Assembly: GCA_964523895.1 (NCBI GenBank)
Contig: CAZGBJ010000009.1
Span: 28,870-92,869, forward strand
Length of the DNA stretch: 64,000 bases
Source of the DNA: UBA7359 sp964523895
Lineage (GTDB): Bacteria > Pseudomonadota > Gammaproteobacteria > Eutrophobiales > Eutrophobiaceae
Reading direction: 5' to 3'
A program made the position numbers and the translations under genes. Under the pieces are notes generated by a model. That model saw only the letters and a program-made list of their open reading frames with translations. It made no database searches and was not told the DNA's origin. Every line of letters starts with the position of its first letter. Positions within the stretch are counted from its first letter, which is position 1. Below, one piece after another: positions 33,601 to 42,430 of this stretch.

Positions 33601-35189
33601 AAAGGTGGATTGGTCACTTGCGCGAACAATTGTTTGAAATAGTCGTACAACAAACGTGAACGATCGGATAACACCGCTAAGGCGGCATCGGTACCCATCG
33701 CACCGGTAGGCTCCATACCATTTGCTGCCATTGGCGCCATTAGGATTTTTAGATCTTCGTGGGTATAACCGAATGCTTGTTGGCGTTGTAATAAGGTATC
33801 GGTATCCAAACCATGAATGTTTTTTGGCGTTGGGATATTTTCAATTGGCATTAAGTTTTTCTTCAACCAATCGCCATAAGGGTGTTCGTCTATGAATTCT
33901 TGTTTTATTTCTTCATCATTTATGATGCGACCTTGTTTGGTATCGACCATAAAGATACGGCCAGGATGTAGGCGATCTTTTATTTTTACATTCTCTGGCG
34001 CGATTTCTAATACGCCGACTTCTGAAGCCATAATGACAAAATCATCATGGGTGACATAATAACGGGAGGGACGTAGACCGTTTCGATCTAATACAGCACC
34101 AATTACTTCGCCATCAGTAAATGACAATGATGCCGGACCATCCCATGGTTCCATTAAGGTTGCATGGTATTCATAAAAGGCTTTACGTTCGTCATCCATG
34201 GTTTCATGACCTGACCAGGCTTCTGGAATCATCATTAATACCGCATGGGGTAATGGACGACCGGACATGTGTAAGAATTCCATAACGTTATCAAATACAG
34301 CAGAGTCACTACCTCCTTCGATACAGATAGGAAATAGTTTTTCCAGGTCATCACCAAATAATTCTGATTCACATAAAGATTCACGTGCACGCATCCAGTT
34401 TGCATTACCACGAACGGTATTTATTTCACCGTTGTGTGCAACGTATCTAAAGGGGTGCGCTAGTTTCCATGCTGGAAAAGTATTGGTTGAAAATCGTTGG
34501 TGTACTAATGCGAGTGCTGATTCTATATCGGGATCACCTAAGTCCGGGAACATCGGTTCGATTTGCGAGCCGGTTAACATCCCTTTATAGACAAAGGTAC
34601 GATAAGACAAAGAAGTTAAATAAAACAATTCGCGTTCAGATAGTTCTGAACCCCAGATTTCATTCTCTACACGTTTGCGAATAACATAAAGTTTACGATC
34701 AAATGCGGGGGCATCGAGTTCGTCATTCTTTCCGATAAAAATTTGTTTGAAAGTTGGTTCGCCTTCTTTTGCTGTTGGACCGATTAATGAATCGTCTGTA
34801 GGTACATCACGCCAACCTAATAACGATTGCCCTTCTTCATTAATGATTCTTTCAAAAATGTCCTGACAATGTTTTGATTGTTCTGGATCGGTTGGCAAAA
34901 AAACCATACCTGCGCCATAGCTATCTGATTCCGGTAATTCGATATTGATTTCAGCACAAACACGTTTGAAAAATTTATGCGGCTTTTGAATGAGTATGCC
35001 GACACCGTCACCGGTATTTTCTTCACAACCGCATGCGCCGCGGTGAATTAAGTTTCTTAAAATGGTTAACGCATCATCTACGATCTTATGTGACTTTTGT
35101 CCTTTCATGTGAGCAACAAAACCGAGGCCACAGGCATCGTGCTCTGTTGTTGGATCGTACAAACCTTGTTGCTTAGGGGGTTGCTTCAT
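30633..35189 (-). CDS. gltB: Glutamate synthase large subunit
   Basis: 1518-residue NADPH-dependent glutamate synthase large chain, making two glutamates from glutamine and 2-oxoglutarate. The amidotransferase nucleophile is C20 (HDACGLGFVAHMKG) behind a short propeptide that would be removed. The amidotransferase domain runs ~20-430, the central domain ~480-760, the FMN/3Fe-4S synthase domain ~830-1200 (MSYGSISGQAHETLAIAMNR, GEGGQLPGSKVYPW, CHLNTCPVGVATQ), and the GXGXG beta-helix ~1270-1460. Complete and of normal length. Forms the GltBD heterodimer with the overlapping gltD. Confidence 0.98.
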   Translation of the reverse strand: MKQPPKQQGLYDPTTEHDACGLGFVAHMKGQKSHKIVDDALTILRNLIHRGACGCEENTGDGVGILIQKPHKFFKRVCAEINIELPESDSYGAGMVFLPTDPEQSKHCQDIFERIINEEGQSLLGWRDVPTDDSLIGPTAKEGEPTFKQIFIGKNDELDAPAFDRKLYVIRKRVENEIWGSELSERELFYLTSLSYRTFVYKGMLTGSQIEPMFPDLGDPDIESALALVHQRFSTNTFPAWKLAHPFRYVAHNGEINTVRGNANWMRARESLCESELFGDDLEKLFPICIEGGSDSAVFDNVMEFLHMSGRPLPHAVLMMIPEAWSGHETMDDERKAFYEYHATLMEPWDGPASLSFTDGEVIGAVLDRNGLRPSRYYVTHDDFVIMASEVGVLEIAPENVKIKDRLHPGRIFMVDTKQGRIINDEEIKQEFIDEHPYGDWLKKNLMPIENIPTPKNIHGLDTDTLLQRQQAFGYTHEDLKILMAPMAANGMEPTGAMGTDAALAVLSDRSRLLYDYFKQLFAQVTNPPLDGIREELVTQVAITIGPEGNLLKPAAESCRRIKLNSPVITNEELAKIRDVNLPGFKTKTIPILYSVAEGGAGMDKALEDVYVEVDSAIKDGYSYVILSDRGIDENKTGIPALLATAGVHHHLIRNGKRTQIGLVLESGEPREVHHFAVLLGYGVGAVNPYLAFETLGSMIGNGRLPEMEHQKAVANFIKAVNKGLTKIMAKMGISTVQSYCGAQVFEAIGLEKAFVDKYFTWTASRIGGIGMKIVAEEMNMRHHNAFPEREVKEPELEWGGEYQWRRDGEYHLFNPDTVFKLQHATRTGQFEVFKEYTSRVDDQNEHRATLRGMFEFKFADKAIPLDEVEPIENIMKRFSTGAMSYGSISGQAHETLAIAMNRIGGKSNTGEGGENPARFVADANGDLRRSAIKQVASGRFGVTSNYLTNADDIQIKMAQGAKPGEGGQLPGSKVYPWIAEVRGSTPWVDLISPPPHHDIYSIEDLAQLIHDLKNSNPKARIHTKLVAEIGVGTVAAGVAKCHSDVILVSGYDGGTGASPISSLKHAGLPWELGIAESQQVLVMNGLRDRIVLQTDGQLKTGRDVVIAALLGAEEFGFATAPLVVMGCIMMRVCHLNTCPVGVATQNPELTRKFTGQPEFVENFFKFIAEEIREYMAQLGFRTINEMIGQVDKLDTNKAVDHWKAAGLDFSNILYKAELRPGDKYYQVKEQDHGLERSLDVTKLVPLSKAALENKEKVDIILPVLNTDRTVGTILGHNITKRYGAEGLPDDTINIHFNGSAGMSFGAFVPSGITMTLEGDSNDYLGKGLCGGKIIVYPPRHSTFIPEENILVGNVLLYGATSGEAYLRGIAGERFCVRNSGVSAVVEGVGDHGCEYMTGGVAVIIGKTGRNFAAGMSGGEAYVLDEDGDFEIRCNTGMIGLEKIEEQEDVDKVKTLLSNHVQYTQSTVAENILKNWKDYQGKFVKVMPTAYKNVLAAIKRGKEKGLTEEEAIMEAANG

Positions 35190-35535
35190 TCTGAAATCAC
35201 TCTATTAATAATATTTTTATTTATCGTCTCGTATTTATACAAGACGGATAGAAAATGTGCTGAAAAAACCGGGGAAATTACTGCCAGGGATACCCTGTAG
35301 GATTCATCGTTGTTCTTATAATATTCGAGTCAGCTTTCCGTACCCCCACGAAAAGGGGGGAGAATTATAATAAAGCACCGTATTTTTGTCACGGTGCAAC
35401 ATTAAACATTCTGATGAATACACGAAATGAGGAGTTAGACTCTTTTTAGCTTATTTAGCGTATTTAATGGTTATTTCGAAGAATTTAGATGGTTTTTCGA
35501 GTGTTATTTAAACAAAAATATCACAATAAACTGAG
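35190..35535. other. gltB upstream region with three hairpins, no gene
   Basis: 346 bases between gltB and damX, both on the minus strand. No convincing reading frame. It holds CAGGG-ATA-CCCTG near 35285, CCCCC-acgaaaa-GGGGG near 35345, and GCACCGT/ACGGTGC at 35375-35397. The last probably ends the damX transcript; the others would lie in the gltB leader. I could not settle a promoter here. Confidence 0.5.
35375..35397 (-). terminator. Terminator-like hairpin after damX
   Basis: GCACCGT and ACGGTGC form a perfect 7-bp stem with a 9-base loop. On the minus strand it is followed by TTTATTAT, an interrupted T-run. About 140 bases after the damX stop. Confidence 0.45.
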
Positions 35536-37068
35536 TTATTGCAGCAAATCTTTAATGCTTTGCACACTTCTGGGCCAAGGTGCCATTAATTTTGCTTTTG
35601 TAGGTAATGTATCTATCGCTGCAATGGCTTGCTCACGATCCGGGTAAAGACCGTAAATCAGAACATGCCACTGCTTGCCTTTGTTTGAAGCAGTGAAAGA
35701 AATAATCTTATTATCACTGTCCTTAAAAGATTTTAAATAAACATCTATAGTTTCTTGTTCATAGGCGCCGATTAATTGTAATACATACTTTTTCGGGTCT
35801 TGTTTCGTTAACCAGTTAATGTCTTTCAATATGGGCTCTGATTTAGGTTCAGGAATGCTCACTGGTTTTGGCTCAGGCTCGGGCTCGGGCTCGGGAATAA
35901 GCTCAACATTATTTTCAATACTGGAAGTTGTATCACTAAACGGCGCGCTCTCCTCAATAATCTCTTCTTCTACAGTTTCTTCTTCTACGACAACTGTTTC
36001 CAGTTCAGATTCTTTAGCAACAAGATTACCTTGTGAGTTATAAACCAACACTTCTGATTTATTGTTTAGATCCTTTGCAATTTCAGGAATAACAGGTGGA
36101 GATAATTCTTCAATCGTCACCGGTTCTGGCTCAAGTTCCTGTGGCACTTCTATTTCAATAGTGTCACCTTGCTTCTTCTCATTTTCATTTTGTTTTGGCA
36201 GTTCTAACTTGATTGTTTGCTTTACGTCTTCTTTTTCTGTCTGTTGTAAGAGAGTAGCTATGCCAACCGATAGAAACATTAATAACGCAACAACTGATAT
36301 TATTAATTTATTCTTTATCAGTAGCGCTTTAATATTTATTGAAGACTTTTCCTCAACCACTTCTGGTTGTTTTGCCGGGTCATCCAGATATTGCTCACAT
36401 AAAGCATTTATTCTGCCTGGCAAACCGTGTGATATACGATGTATTTGTTTAATTGTTTTTTCATCAAACAAATTTAAGTCCGATGCATTTTCCGTCGGGT
36501 AATTATTATGAATGTATTGCTCAGTTTGCTTTTCGTTCAAATCCGGCATTTCTATAATATGTAGACTATCCGAGTCATCTTTATTTATTCCAGACTCTTC
36601 CAATCGATCTAAAAAAGAAGGTTCGCAAAATAAACAGACGTGAAGTACAGAAGCTTCATTAGAGCTTGCTAATATTTCAAATAAATTACGGATTGATTCA
36701 TCATCAAACAGATCAGCATTATCGATTAACAATGCAGGAATTTGTTGTTTATTTTGACAACGAGTTAACCATTGATTCAAGTCTGTTTGACTATATGCTG
36801 CCTCCTGTTTTCCACCGTGACTGGCGCCATCGATTATTGCCTTGAAAATATCATTTGTTTTCGTAGTAATGCTAAGCGTCAAATTTTTTATTATTAAATT
36901 TGCACCATCCTGATTGATTAATTGCTGAAAGAATGTCGTTTTACCTGAATCGGGCTCTCCTTTGACAATAACAAGCTTATTGCTGTATTCCAGCAAGTGT
37001 AATATCAGTTCACTACGGTGCGTTAATTCCGGCGTAATAAAACTTTTCTGTTGGTTCTGTTCTTCCAT
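35536..37068 (-). CDS. damX: DamX-like ATPase with SPOR domain
   Basis: 510 residues. The N-terminal ~230 form an ExeA-type AAA+ domain with Walker A VKGEPDSGKTTFF near residue 35-45 and an ALLIDNADLFDDE Walker B. One membrane span follows (~255-275, ISVVALLMFLSVGIATLL), then a long acidic, Pro-Glu-rich periplasmic linker with repeated EPEP, and a C-terminal SPOR domain (~425-505, YVLQLIGAYEQETIDVYLKS). SPOR domains bind denuded septal peptidoglycan; DamX is a division protein. The position after aroB is conserved in gammaproteobacteria; here dgt and a MITE-like element lie between. Confidence 0.9.
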   Translation of the reverse strand: MEEQNQQKSFITPELTHRSELILHLLEYSNKLVIVKGEPDSGKTTFFQQLINQDGANLIIKNLTLSITTKTNDIFKAIIDGASHGGKQEAAYSQTDLNQWLTRCQNKQQIPALLIDNADLFDDESIRNLFEILASSNEASVLHVCLFCEPSFLDRLEESGINKDDSDSLHIIEMPDLNEKQTEQYIHNNYPTENASDLNLFDEKTIKQIHRISHGLPGRINALCEQYLDDPAKQPEVVEEKSSINIKALLIKNKLIISVVALLMFLSVGIATLLQQTEKEDVKQTIKLELPKQNENEKKQGDTIEIEVPQELEPEPVTIEELSPPVIPEIAKDLNNKSEVLVYNSQGNLVAKESELETVVVEEETVEEEIIEESAPFSDTTSSIENNVELIPEPEPEPEPKPVSIPEPKSEPILKDINWLTKQDPKKYVLQLIGAYEQETIDVYLKSFKDSDNKIISFTASNKGKQWHVLIYGLYPDREQAIAAIDTLPTKAKLMAPWPRSVQSIKDLLQ

Positions 37069-37101
37069 AAATTTACTTGATTATGACAACATTAATATTT
37101 C

Positions 37102-38250
37102 TTATACACTGTTCCCATTAATTCTTTCATATTCAGAGAATGCAAATCGGTCTGTCATTCCAGCTACATAGTCTGCAACAAGCCTTGCAAATTTAAGTCC
37201 ATCATTGTCTTCTGTATTAGATTTTATTTCTTTCTGAATCTTATCAGTTAATAATTCTGGCTTATTCATATAAGCGTTAAAAAGATACTCGACCGTTTCT
37301 TTCGCTTTATCCGCCATACTATTAACACGTTCATGTCGATAAAGATTATCACGTAAAAATTTCTTTAAAATTTTATGCATTGATTCAGTTTTTTCACTCA
37401 TTCTAATAAGTGACTTACCACACTTCCTGACTTCATCTATATCATTTGGTTTGACACCATCAATTAAAGCCTTACTTGTTTCAATAAGGTCACTAACAAC
37501 ATAATTAATCATTCTTCTTATAATTTCATGGCGTAGATGACTATCATCTAAATCTTGCCATTTCTTTTTTACACTGTGGTAGTGAATATCAACCATTTCA
37601 CATTCTCGTAGTGCCTCTATATTCAACAATCCTGCCCTTAAACCATCATCAATATCATGGTTGTTATAAGCAATTTCATCGGCGAAATTAGCAATTTGCG
37701 CTTCCAGGCCAGGCTTTTCATCATTTATGAAACGTTCACCTATTGTCCCAAGCGTTAAGGCATTATTTTTTGAACAATGTTTTAGAATTCCTTCTCTGGT
37801 TTCAAATGTTAAATTCAGACCGGGAAAAACTGCATAACGTTGTTCTAATAAATCAACAATTCTTAGAGACTGGAGATTGTGTTCAAATCCACCATATTGC
37901 TGCATACAAGCGTTTAATGCGTCCTGACCTGCATGTCCAAAGGGGGTGTGACCTAGATCATGTGCTAGACATATTGCTTCGGTCAGATCTTCATTTACGT
38001 TTATTGCACGAGCAATTGTTCGGCCAATTTGCGCAACCTCAATTGAATGCGTTAATCGAGTGCGAAACATGTCACCTTCGTGATTTACAAATACCTGGGT
38101 TTTATATTCCAGACGCCGGAATGCGGAGGAATGGATAATGCGATCACGGTCTCGTTGATACTCATTGCGATATTCAGCCCCATCATCCTGGTACACTCGC
38201 CCTTTCGAGTTATCAGAGTGTGCAGCATAAATCGCTAACTCGTTTTCCAC
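37102..38250 (-). CDS. dgt: dGTPase-like HD-domain triphosphohydrolase
   Basis: 382-residue deoxyguanosinetriphosphate triphosphohydrolase-like protein of the shorter class. The HD-site residues are in RLTHSIEVAQIGRTIARAIN and CLAHDLGHTPFGHAGQ. The N-terminus RDRDRIIHSSAFRRLEYKTQ is typical. Hydrolyses dNTPs to nucleoside and triphosphate. The GTG start at 38250 lies two bases from a repeat element that supplies all the upstream sequence up to aroB, so this gene's leader is element-derived. Confidence 0.93.
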   Translation of the reverse strand: MENELAIYAAHSDNSKGRVYQDDGAEYRNEYQRDRDRIIHSSAFRRLEYKTQVFVNHEGDMFRTRLTHSIEVAQIGRTIARAINVNEDLTEAICLAHDLGHTPFGHAGQDALNACMQQYGGFEHNLQSLRIVDLLEQRYAVFPGLNLTFETREGILKHCSKNNALTLGTIGERFINDEKPGLEAQIANFADEIAYNNHDIDDGLRAGLLNIEALRECEMVDIHYHSVKKKWQDLDDSHLRHEIIRRMINYVVSDLIETSKALIDGVKPNDIDEVRKCGKSLIRMSEKTESMHKILKKFLRDNLYRHERVNSMADKAKETVEYLFNAYMNKPELLTDKIQKEIKSNTEDNDGLKFARLVADYVAGMTDRFAFSEYERINGNSV

Positions 38251-38252
38251 GT

Positions 38253-38495
38253 TAACCTGGAATCCTTAGTTGGAGTCGCTTGAGTGTGCGTTTCTCAGGT
38301 TTAGTTGCGCCGACTAGAAAGCCGCACATAGTTATTCTACGTAAGGTTTTCGCCGTCAAGCAAATAAGCCTGAGAAACGTGCAATCAAATGAGTAGGCAA
38401 ACTTCCCTAATGGGTGCAGACCAAACACACTATAAACTGTTATTTTAAAATACATCGTCATAATCCTTAGCCGGTCAACTGAGGAATCCAGGTTT
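38253..38495. mobile_element. MITE-like element with 20-bp terminal inverted repeats
   Basis: The left end AACCTGGAATCCTTAGTTG and the reverse complement of the right end AACCTGGATTCCTCAGTTG differ at two positions. Internal arms GTTTCTCAGG and CCTGAGAAAC form a second inverted repeat. The element is ~243 bp, has no credible gene, and fills the whole gap between aroB and dgt, starting two bases from the dgt GTG and ending six bases from the aroB stop. No clear target-site duplication is visible. Confidence 0.72.
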
Positions 38496-38501
38496 TATCC
38501 C

Positions 38502-39581
38502 TCAATTTAAAAAATGATTGATCGTTTCCTTTAATGCCTGTTCGGTATAGTCAGAACTAATAATTGCATTACCAATATCATTTAAAAGTATTAAGTATAA
38601 AACACCATCTCGAGATTTTTTATCGACCTTCATGTTCTCAAGCATTTGATTAAGTTTTACATCTTTGTGAACCTGCGTTGGTAAATTTGCCCGTGTCAAA
38701 AGCGCATGGATTCTATCCACTTTATCCTGTTCTATTAATCCTAGTCGCATTGATAAATCTGCCGCCATCAACATGCCGCAAGCAACAGCTTCACCATGTA
38801 GCCATCCCTTATAATCAAGTGCTGTTTCTATAGCATGTCCGAATGTATGCCCCAGATTTAGTGTTGCTCTAATACCGGATTCTCTTTCATCTTCTGCAAC
38901 AACTTCTGCTTTGTTGATACAAGAACGTTCAATTGTATATTCTAATGCTTCATCATCGCGCTGCATGATCGATTCGATATTATCTTCAAGCCAATCATAA
39001 AATTCTTTATCTCTTATAATCCCGTATTTAATGACTTCCGCCAAGCCTGCGGAGAATTCTCTTTCAGGTAATGTGGATAGAACTTTTGTATCCGCTATAA
39101 CGGCACTAGGTTGATAAAAAGCACCTATCATATTTTTACCCAAAGGGTGATTAACTGCCGTTTTACCGCCGACTGAAGAGTCAACTTGAGCAAGAAGCGT
39201 TGTCGGTATTTGTATGAATTTAACTCCGCGTTGATAACATGCGGCAGCGAAACCTGTTAAATCACCAATCACTCCGCCCCCTAATGCAATCAACATGCAG
39301 GTTCGATTGTATTTTTTTTCCATTAAGCGCGTGATTATCTGGTTCAAACTATCAAGCGATTTAGTCGTTTCTCCATCGGGTAGTATTATTGTTTCGTAAT
39401 CTACATTGCTTAATTTGTCTTCTACAAATTGTAGATACAAAGGAGCAACATTCTCATTTGTAATGATCAAAACCTGACTACTGGTAATATGCTGTTCAAA
39501 TAATTTTTGCTCAGACAGAACAGATTTTCCAATGTAGATTGGATAACTACGTTCAGCAAGATCAACTTCAATTACTTTCAT
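38502..39581 (-). CDS. aroB: 3-dehydroquinate synthase
   Basis: 359-residue NAD- and zinc-dependent enzyme forming 3-dehydroquinate in the shikimate pathway. Motifs: IALGGGVIGDLTGFAAACYQ, the PTTLLAQVDSSVGGKTAVNH segment, KNMIGAFYQP, EVIKYGII, and the zinc-site NLGHTFGHAIE plus LHGEAVACGM. Normal length. The ATG overlaps the aroK stop by four bases. Confidence 0.98.
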   Translation of the reverse strand: MKVIEVDLAERSYPIYIGKSVLSEQKLFEQHITSSQVLIITNENVAPLYLQFVEDKLSNVDYETIILPDGETTKSLDSLNQIITRLMEKKYNRTCMLIALGGGVIGDLTGFAAACYQRGVKFIQIPTTLLAQVDSSVGGKTAVNHPLGKNMIGAFYQPSAVIADTKVLSTLPEREFSAGLAEVIKYGIIRDKEFYDWLEDNIESIMQRDDEALEYTIERSCINKAEVVAEDERESGIRATLNLGHTFGHAIETALDYKGWLHGEAVACGMLMAADLSMRLGLIEQDKVDRIHALLTRANLPTQVHKDVKLNQMLENMKVDKKSRDGVLYLILLNDIGNAIISSDYTEQALKETINHFLN

Positions 39582-40096
39582 TTTGTTTCAATAAATTCTA
39601 ATATTTTTTGAGTTATCTGTTTAATACTTAAATCATGCGTGTCAATTACTTCATCTGCTATAGAAATATAAATATGTTCTCTTTCCTCTAATATTTTTTT
39701 TATCTGACCTAATCGATCATCAGTTTGAAGTAATGGTCGACGCTTATCATTAGCTGTTCTCTTGAATAATTTATCAGCTGTAGATTTCAGGTAAATAATA
39801 GTCCCATTATCTATTAAAGTTTTTCTGTTCACAGGATCCAAAACAGAACCGCCACCGGTCGATAATACTATATTATCCAGCAAGGCCAATTCTGCAAGTA
39901 CTTGAGATTCACGTTTTCTGAAACCGACTTCACCCTCAATCTCAAAAACCAGGGTAATATCAACCCCTGTACGTTTTTCAATTTCATGATCAGAATCATA
40001 AAACGTATTTGATATTTTTCTTGCTAATTGCCGCCCTATGGTGGTCTTACCCGCACCCATAGGTCCAATCAAAAAAATGTTATTAGACTTGCTCAC
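39578..40096 (-). CDS. aroK: Shikimate kinase
   Basis: 172 residues. P-loop GPMGAGKTTIG at 11-21, the shikimate-binding DSDHEIEKRTG and FRKRESQVL, the glycine-rich VLSTGGGSV, and the lid region RPLLQTDDR. Transcribed with aroB (four-base overlap), and downstream of the pilMNOPQ genes as in many gammaproteobacteria. A strong terminator between pilQ and aroK would make aroKB depend at least partly on its own promoter. Confidence 0.97.
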   Translation of the reverse strand: MSKSNNIFLIGPMGAGKTTIGRQLARKISNTFYDSDHEIEKRTGVDITLVFEIEGEVGFRKRESQVLAELALLDNIVLSTGGGSVLDPVNRKTLIDNGTIIYLKSTADKLFKRTANDKRRPLLQTDDRLGQIKKILEEREHIYISIADEVIDTHDLSIKQITQKILEFIETK

Positions 40097-40197
40097 TATT
40101 AATGATAAAACATTTATTCCCGGTTCTGACTAGAATAACTTAACTAGGCACGTATACCCAAGTTACTCCAAAATACAGGCTTTAACAGTATTCAAAC

Positions 40198-40232
40198 AAA
40201 AAAGGGATGTGACCCATATGGGCACATCCCTT
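40198..40232 (-). terminator. Intrinsic terminator after pilQ
   Basis: On the minus strand GGGATGTG pairs with CACATCCC around an inner CCC-ATAT-GGG stem with one bulged base, followed by TTTTTT. About 27 bases after the pilQ stop, so a clear end to the pilMNOPQ transcript. Confidence 0.85.
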
Positions 40233-40258
40233 GAATAATGTAACGTGTATTATTATTA

Positions 40259-42364
40259 TTAAATCGTAAGACTATCCTTCAGGATTTTCGGAGTAATAAA
40301 AATCAGCAACTCGCTTTTCTCTTTATTAATATCCGTCCGTTTAAATAAGAACCCTACATAAGGAAGGTCACCAAAGAATGGCGTTCTATCAACAGACTTT
40401 CTATCCGAAGAAGAATAAACACCGCCTAAAACAACCGTTTCGCCATTTTCAACCAATACCTGAGTAGTAACATTACGTGTATTAATTGCCGGCACACCTA
40501 ATACCGTAGTAGAACTCACTGTATCCTGATTGACTTGTAAATCCATAATAATGCGATCGTCAGGTGTAATCTGTGGAGTAACACGTAAACTTAATACCGC
40601 ATCCTTAAAAGAAACCGTTGTAGCACCACTGGATGATGCTTCTTGATACGGGATTTCAACACCAGACTCTATAATTGCTTCATGCTGATTAGCTGTAATT
40701 ACTCTCGGGCTTGCAATATCTTCACCACGACCTTCAGCAATCAAAGCAGACAATTCCAATTGCAATAAGTAGGAACCGACTTTACCGATGGCTAATGCCA
40801 GTGATGTGGCATCTGCAGGTACTGCCGGTAAATCAACAATATAATTTTCCAAGCCTGCACTATTAAATGCTGTTGTACCACCGTAGTCTATAGTACCAGC
40901 TTGACCACCACCAATTCCAATAAAAGGAGAAGCATCGCCACTGGCTGTATCATTAGCTCCAATCGTTGCTCTATCATTGGTACCTTGTTTGCTATGTTTA
41001 CTATAACCAAAACGCACACCTATATCTTTGGCAAAAGTTTCATCCGCATTAACAATACGCGATTCAATTAAAACCTGTCTAACCGGAACATCAAGCTCAT
41101 TAATTAATTCTCTAATAGCCTGCAGGCTGGCTGATACATCCTGAATAATCAGTGTATTGGTTCTATCATCAATAGAGACATTACCTCGACTAGAGACCAG
41201 ATTATGATCTGGCACTTGTATCAATGCCATTAAATCACTGGCATCAGCATAATTTATTTGTATGAATTCGGTACGTAGCGGAGCCAGCTCTTCTACCTGA
41301 CGATTTGCTTCAAGTTCAAGACGTTCACGAGCAGCAAGCTCCTCTGATGGCGCAACCATTATGACATTGCCACTCTTTCGCATCCCCAGACCACGTGATT
41401 TTAAAATAATATCAAGCGCCTGATCCCATGGCACATTCTTTAAGCGCAACGTCACATTACCACTAACCGAATCACTGGTTACCATGTTTAAACTGGTAAA
41501 ATCTGCAATCAACTGCAATATTGCCCTGACTTCAATATTTTGGAAATTGAGAGATAAACGTTCGCCTGTATAACCAAATTTATCTTTTTTCAGCTCTTCC
41601 TTTTCATCTCTGGTTAAAGGTTTAATTTCAATAATGTACTGGTCTTCAGATTGATATGCCAGGTGGTCATAATCTTCTGACACGGCGCTAATAGTCATCC
41701 TTACATTATCACCACTCGCAGCAGTATCTATTTCTTTAACCGGGGTTGCAAAATCAACTACGTCCAGTTTTCTATCAAGATTGGAAGGCAATTGTGCATC
41801 AAGAAAATCAATCACAACCTTTCCTGCTTCAACACCCATGTCTACCGCGATAGAAGGATCAGACAACTTAACAATAATTCTTCCTTCACCGTTTTCACCT
41901 CTACGAAAATCAATATCATCAATACTTCCTGCTGTAGAGTAAGTCGACGAATTTGAACTAGATGACGCTGCTACACCACTCTCAAGATTTAATGTCACGG
42001 AATTACCCTGTACATCCATGCTATATGAAACTGAGCTTGTTAAATTAATTACAACGCGTGTGCGCCCTGCTGCCTCAACAGCACTAAAACTATTGGCCAT
42101 CCCTATACCTATGGCTTGAGATTTTTCAGTCAGGTTTAATGACGTATTTGGAAAATCTACTGCAATTCTTGCTGGATTATCTATAGTAAAATTTAGAGGG
42201 TCGGCCGGTAATGCTTCCGACAAGGTCATCTTAATTTGTACTCGCTCACCTGGCAGTGATGCAAAGCTGACATTATCTAATGAAATAGCATATACAGATG
42301 AACCGAACAGACTCATGCCTATACACAATATTAAACGCATTAAAGTTTCTAATTTAGTTTTCAT
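40259..42364 (-). CDS. pilQ: Type IV pilus secretin PilQ
   Basis: 701-residue outer-membrane secretin through which the type IV pilus passes. Signal peptide ~1-26. AMIN domains at ~30-240 bind peptidoglycan, STN/secretin N-domains at ~275-440 (LSLNFQNIEVRAILQLIADF), and the secretin beta-barrel domain ~450-695 with VLIESRIVNADETFAKDIGV and VLGGVYSSSDRKSVDRTPFF. Last gene of the five-gene assembly operon pilMNOPQ. Confidence 0.97.
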   Translation of the reverse strand: MKTKLETLMRLILCIGMSLFGSSVYAISLDNVSFASLPGERVQIKMTLSEALPADPLNFTIDNPARIAVDFPNTSLNLTEKSQAIGIGMANSFSAVEAAGRTRVVINLTSSVSYSMDVQGNSVTLNLESGVAASSSSNSSTYSTAGSIDDIDFRRGENGEGRIIVKLSDPSIAVDMGVEAGKVVIDFLDAQLPSNLDRKLDVVDFATPVKEIDTAASGDNVRMTISAVSEDYDHLAYQSEDQYIIEIKPLTRDEKEELKKDKFGYTGERLSLNFQNIEVRAILQLIADFTSLNMVTSDSVSGNVTLRLKNVPWDQALDIILKSRGLGMRKSGNVIMVAPSEELAARERLELEANRQVEELAPLRTEFIQINYADASDLMALIQVPDHNLVSSRGNVSIDDRTNTLIIQDVSASLQAIRELINELDVPVRQVLIESRIVNADETFAKDIGVRFGYSKHSKQGTNDRATIGANDTASGDASPFIGIGGGQAGTIDYGGTTAFNSAGLENYIVDLPAVPADATSLALAIGKVGSYLLQLELSALIAEGRGEDIASPRVITANQHEAIIESGVEIPYQEASSSGATTVSFKDAVLSLRVTPQITPDDRIIMDLQVNQDTVSSTTVLGVPAINTRNVTTQVLVENGETVVLGGVYSSSDRKSVDRTPFFGDLPYVGFLFKRTDINKEKSELLIFITPKILKDSLTI

Positions 42365-42430
42365 GGCGTTATAACCTTTGAAATTAAGTTTAATTCTTTA
42401 CTGGTAAACATTTTATTACCTCGTGTCAGA

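Noticed and set aside
38252..38461. 69-codon minus-strand frame inside the aroB-dgt gap
   Set aside because: It is fully contained in the MITE-like element, uses its inverted ends, and shows no protein-like constraint by eye; better explained as translated repeat.
29096..40226. Identical 14-mer ACCCATATGGGCAC at 29096 and 40213
   Set aside because: Both are central parts of intrinsic terminators, and a 14-base match within 64 kb is expected by chance several times; no wider similarity exists.
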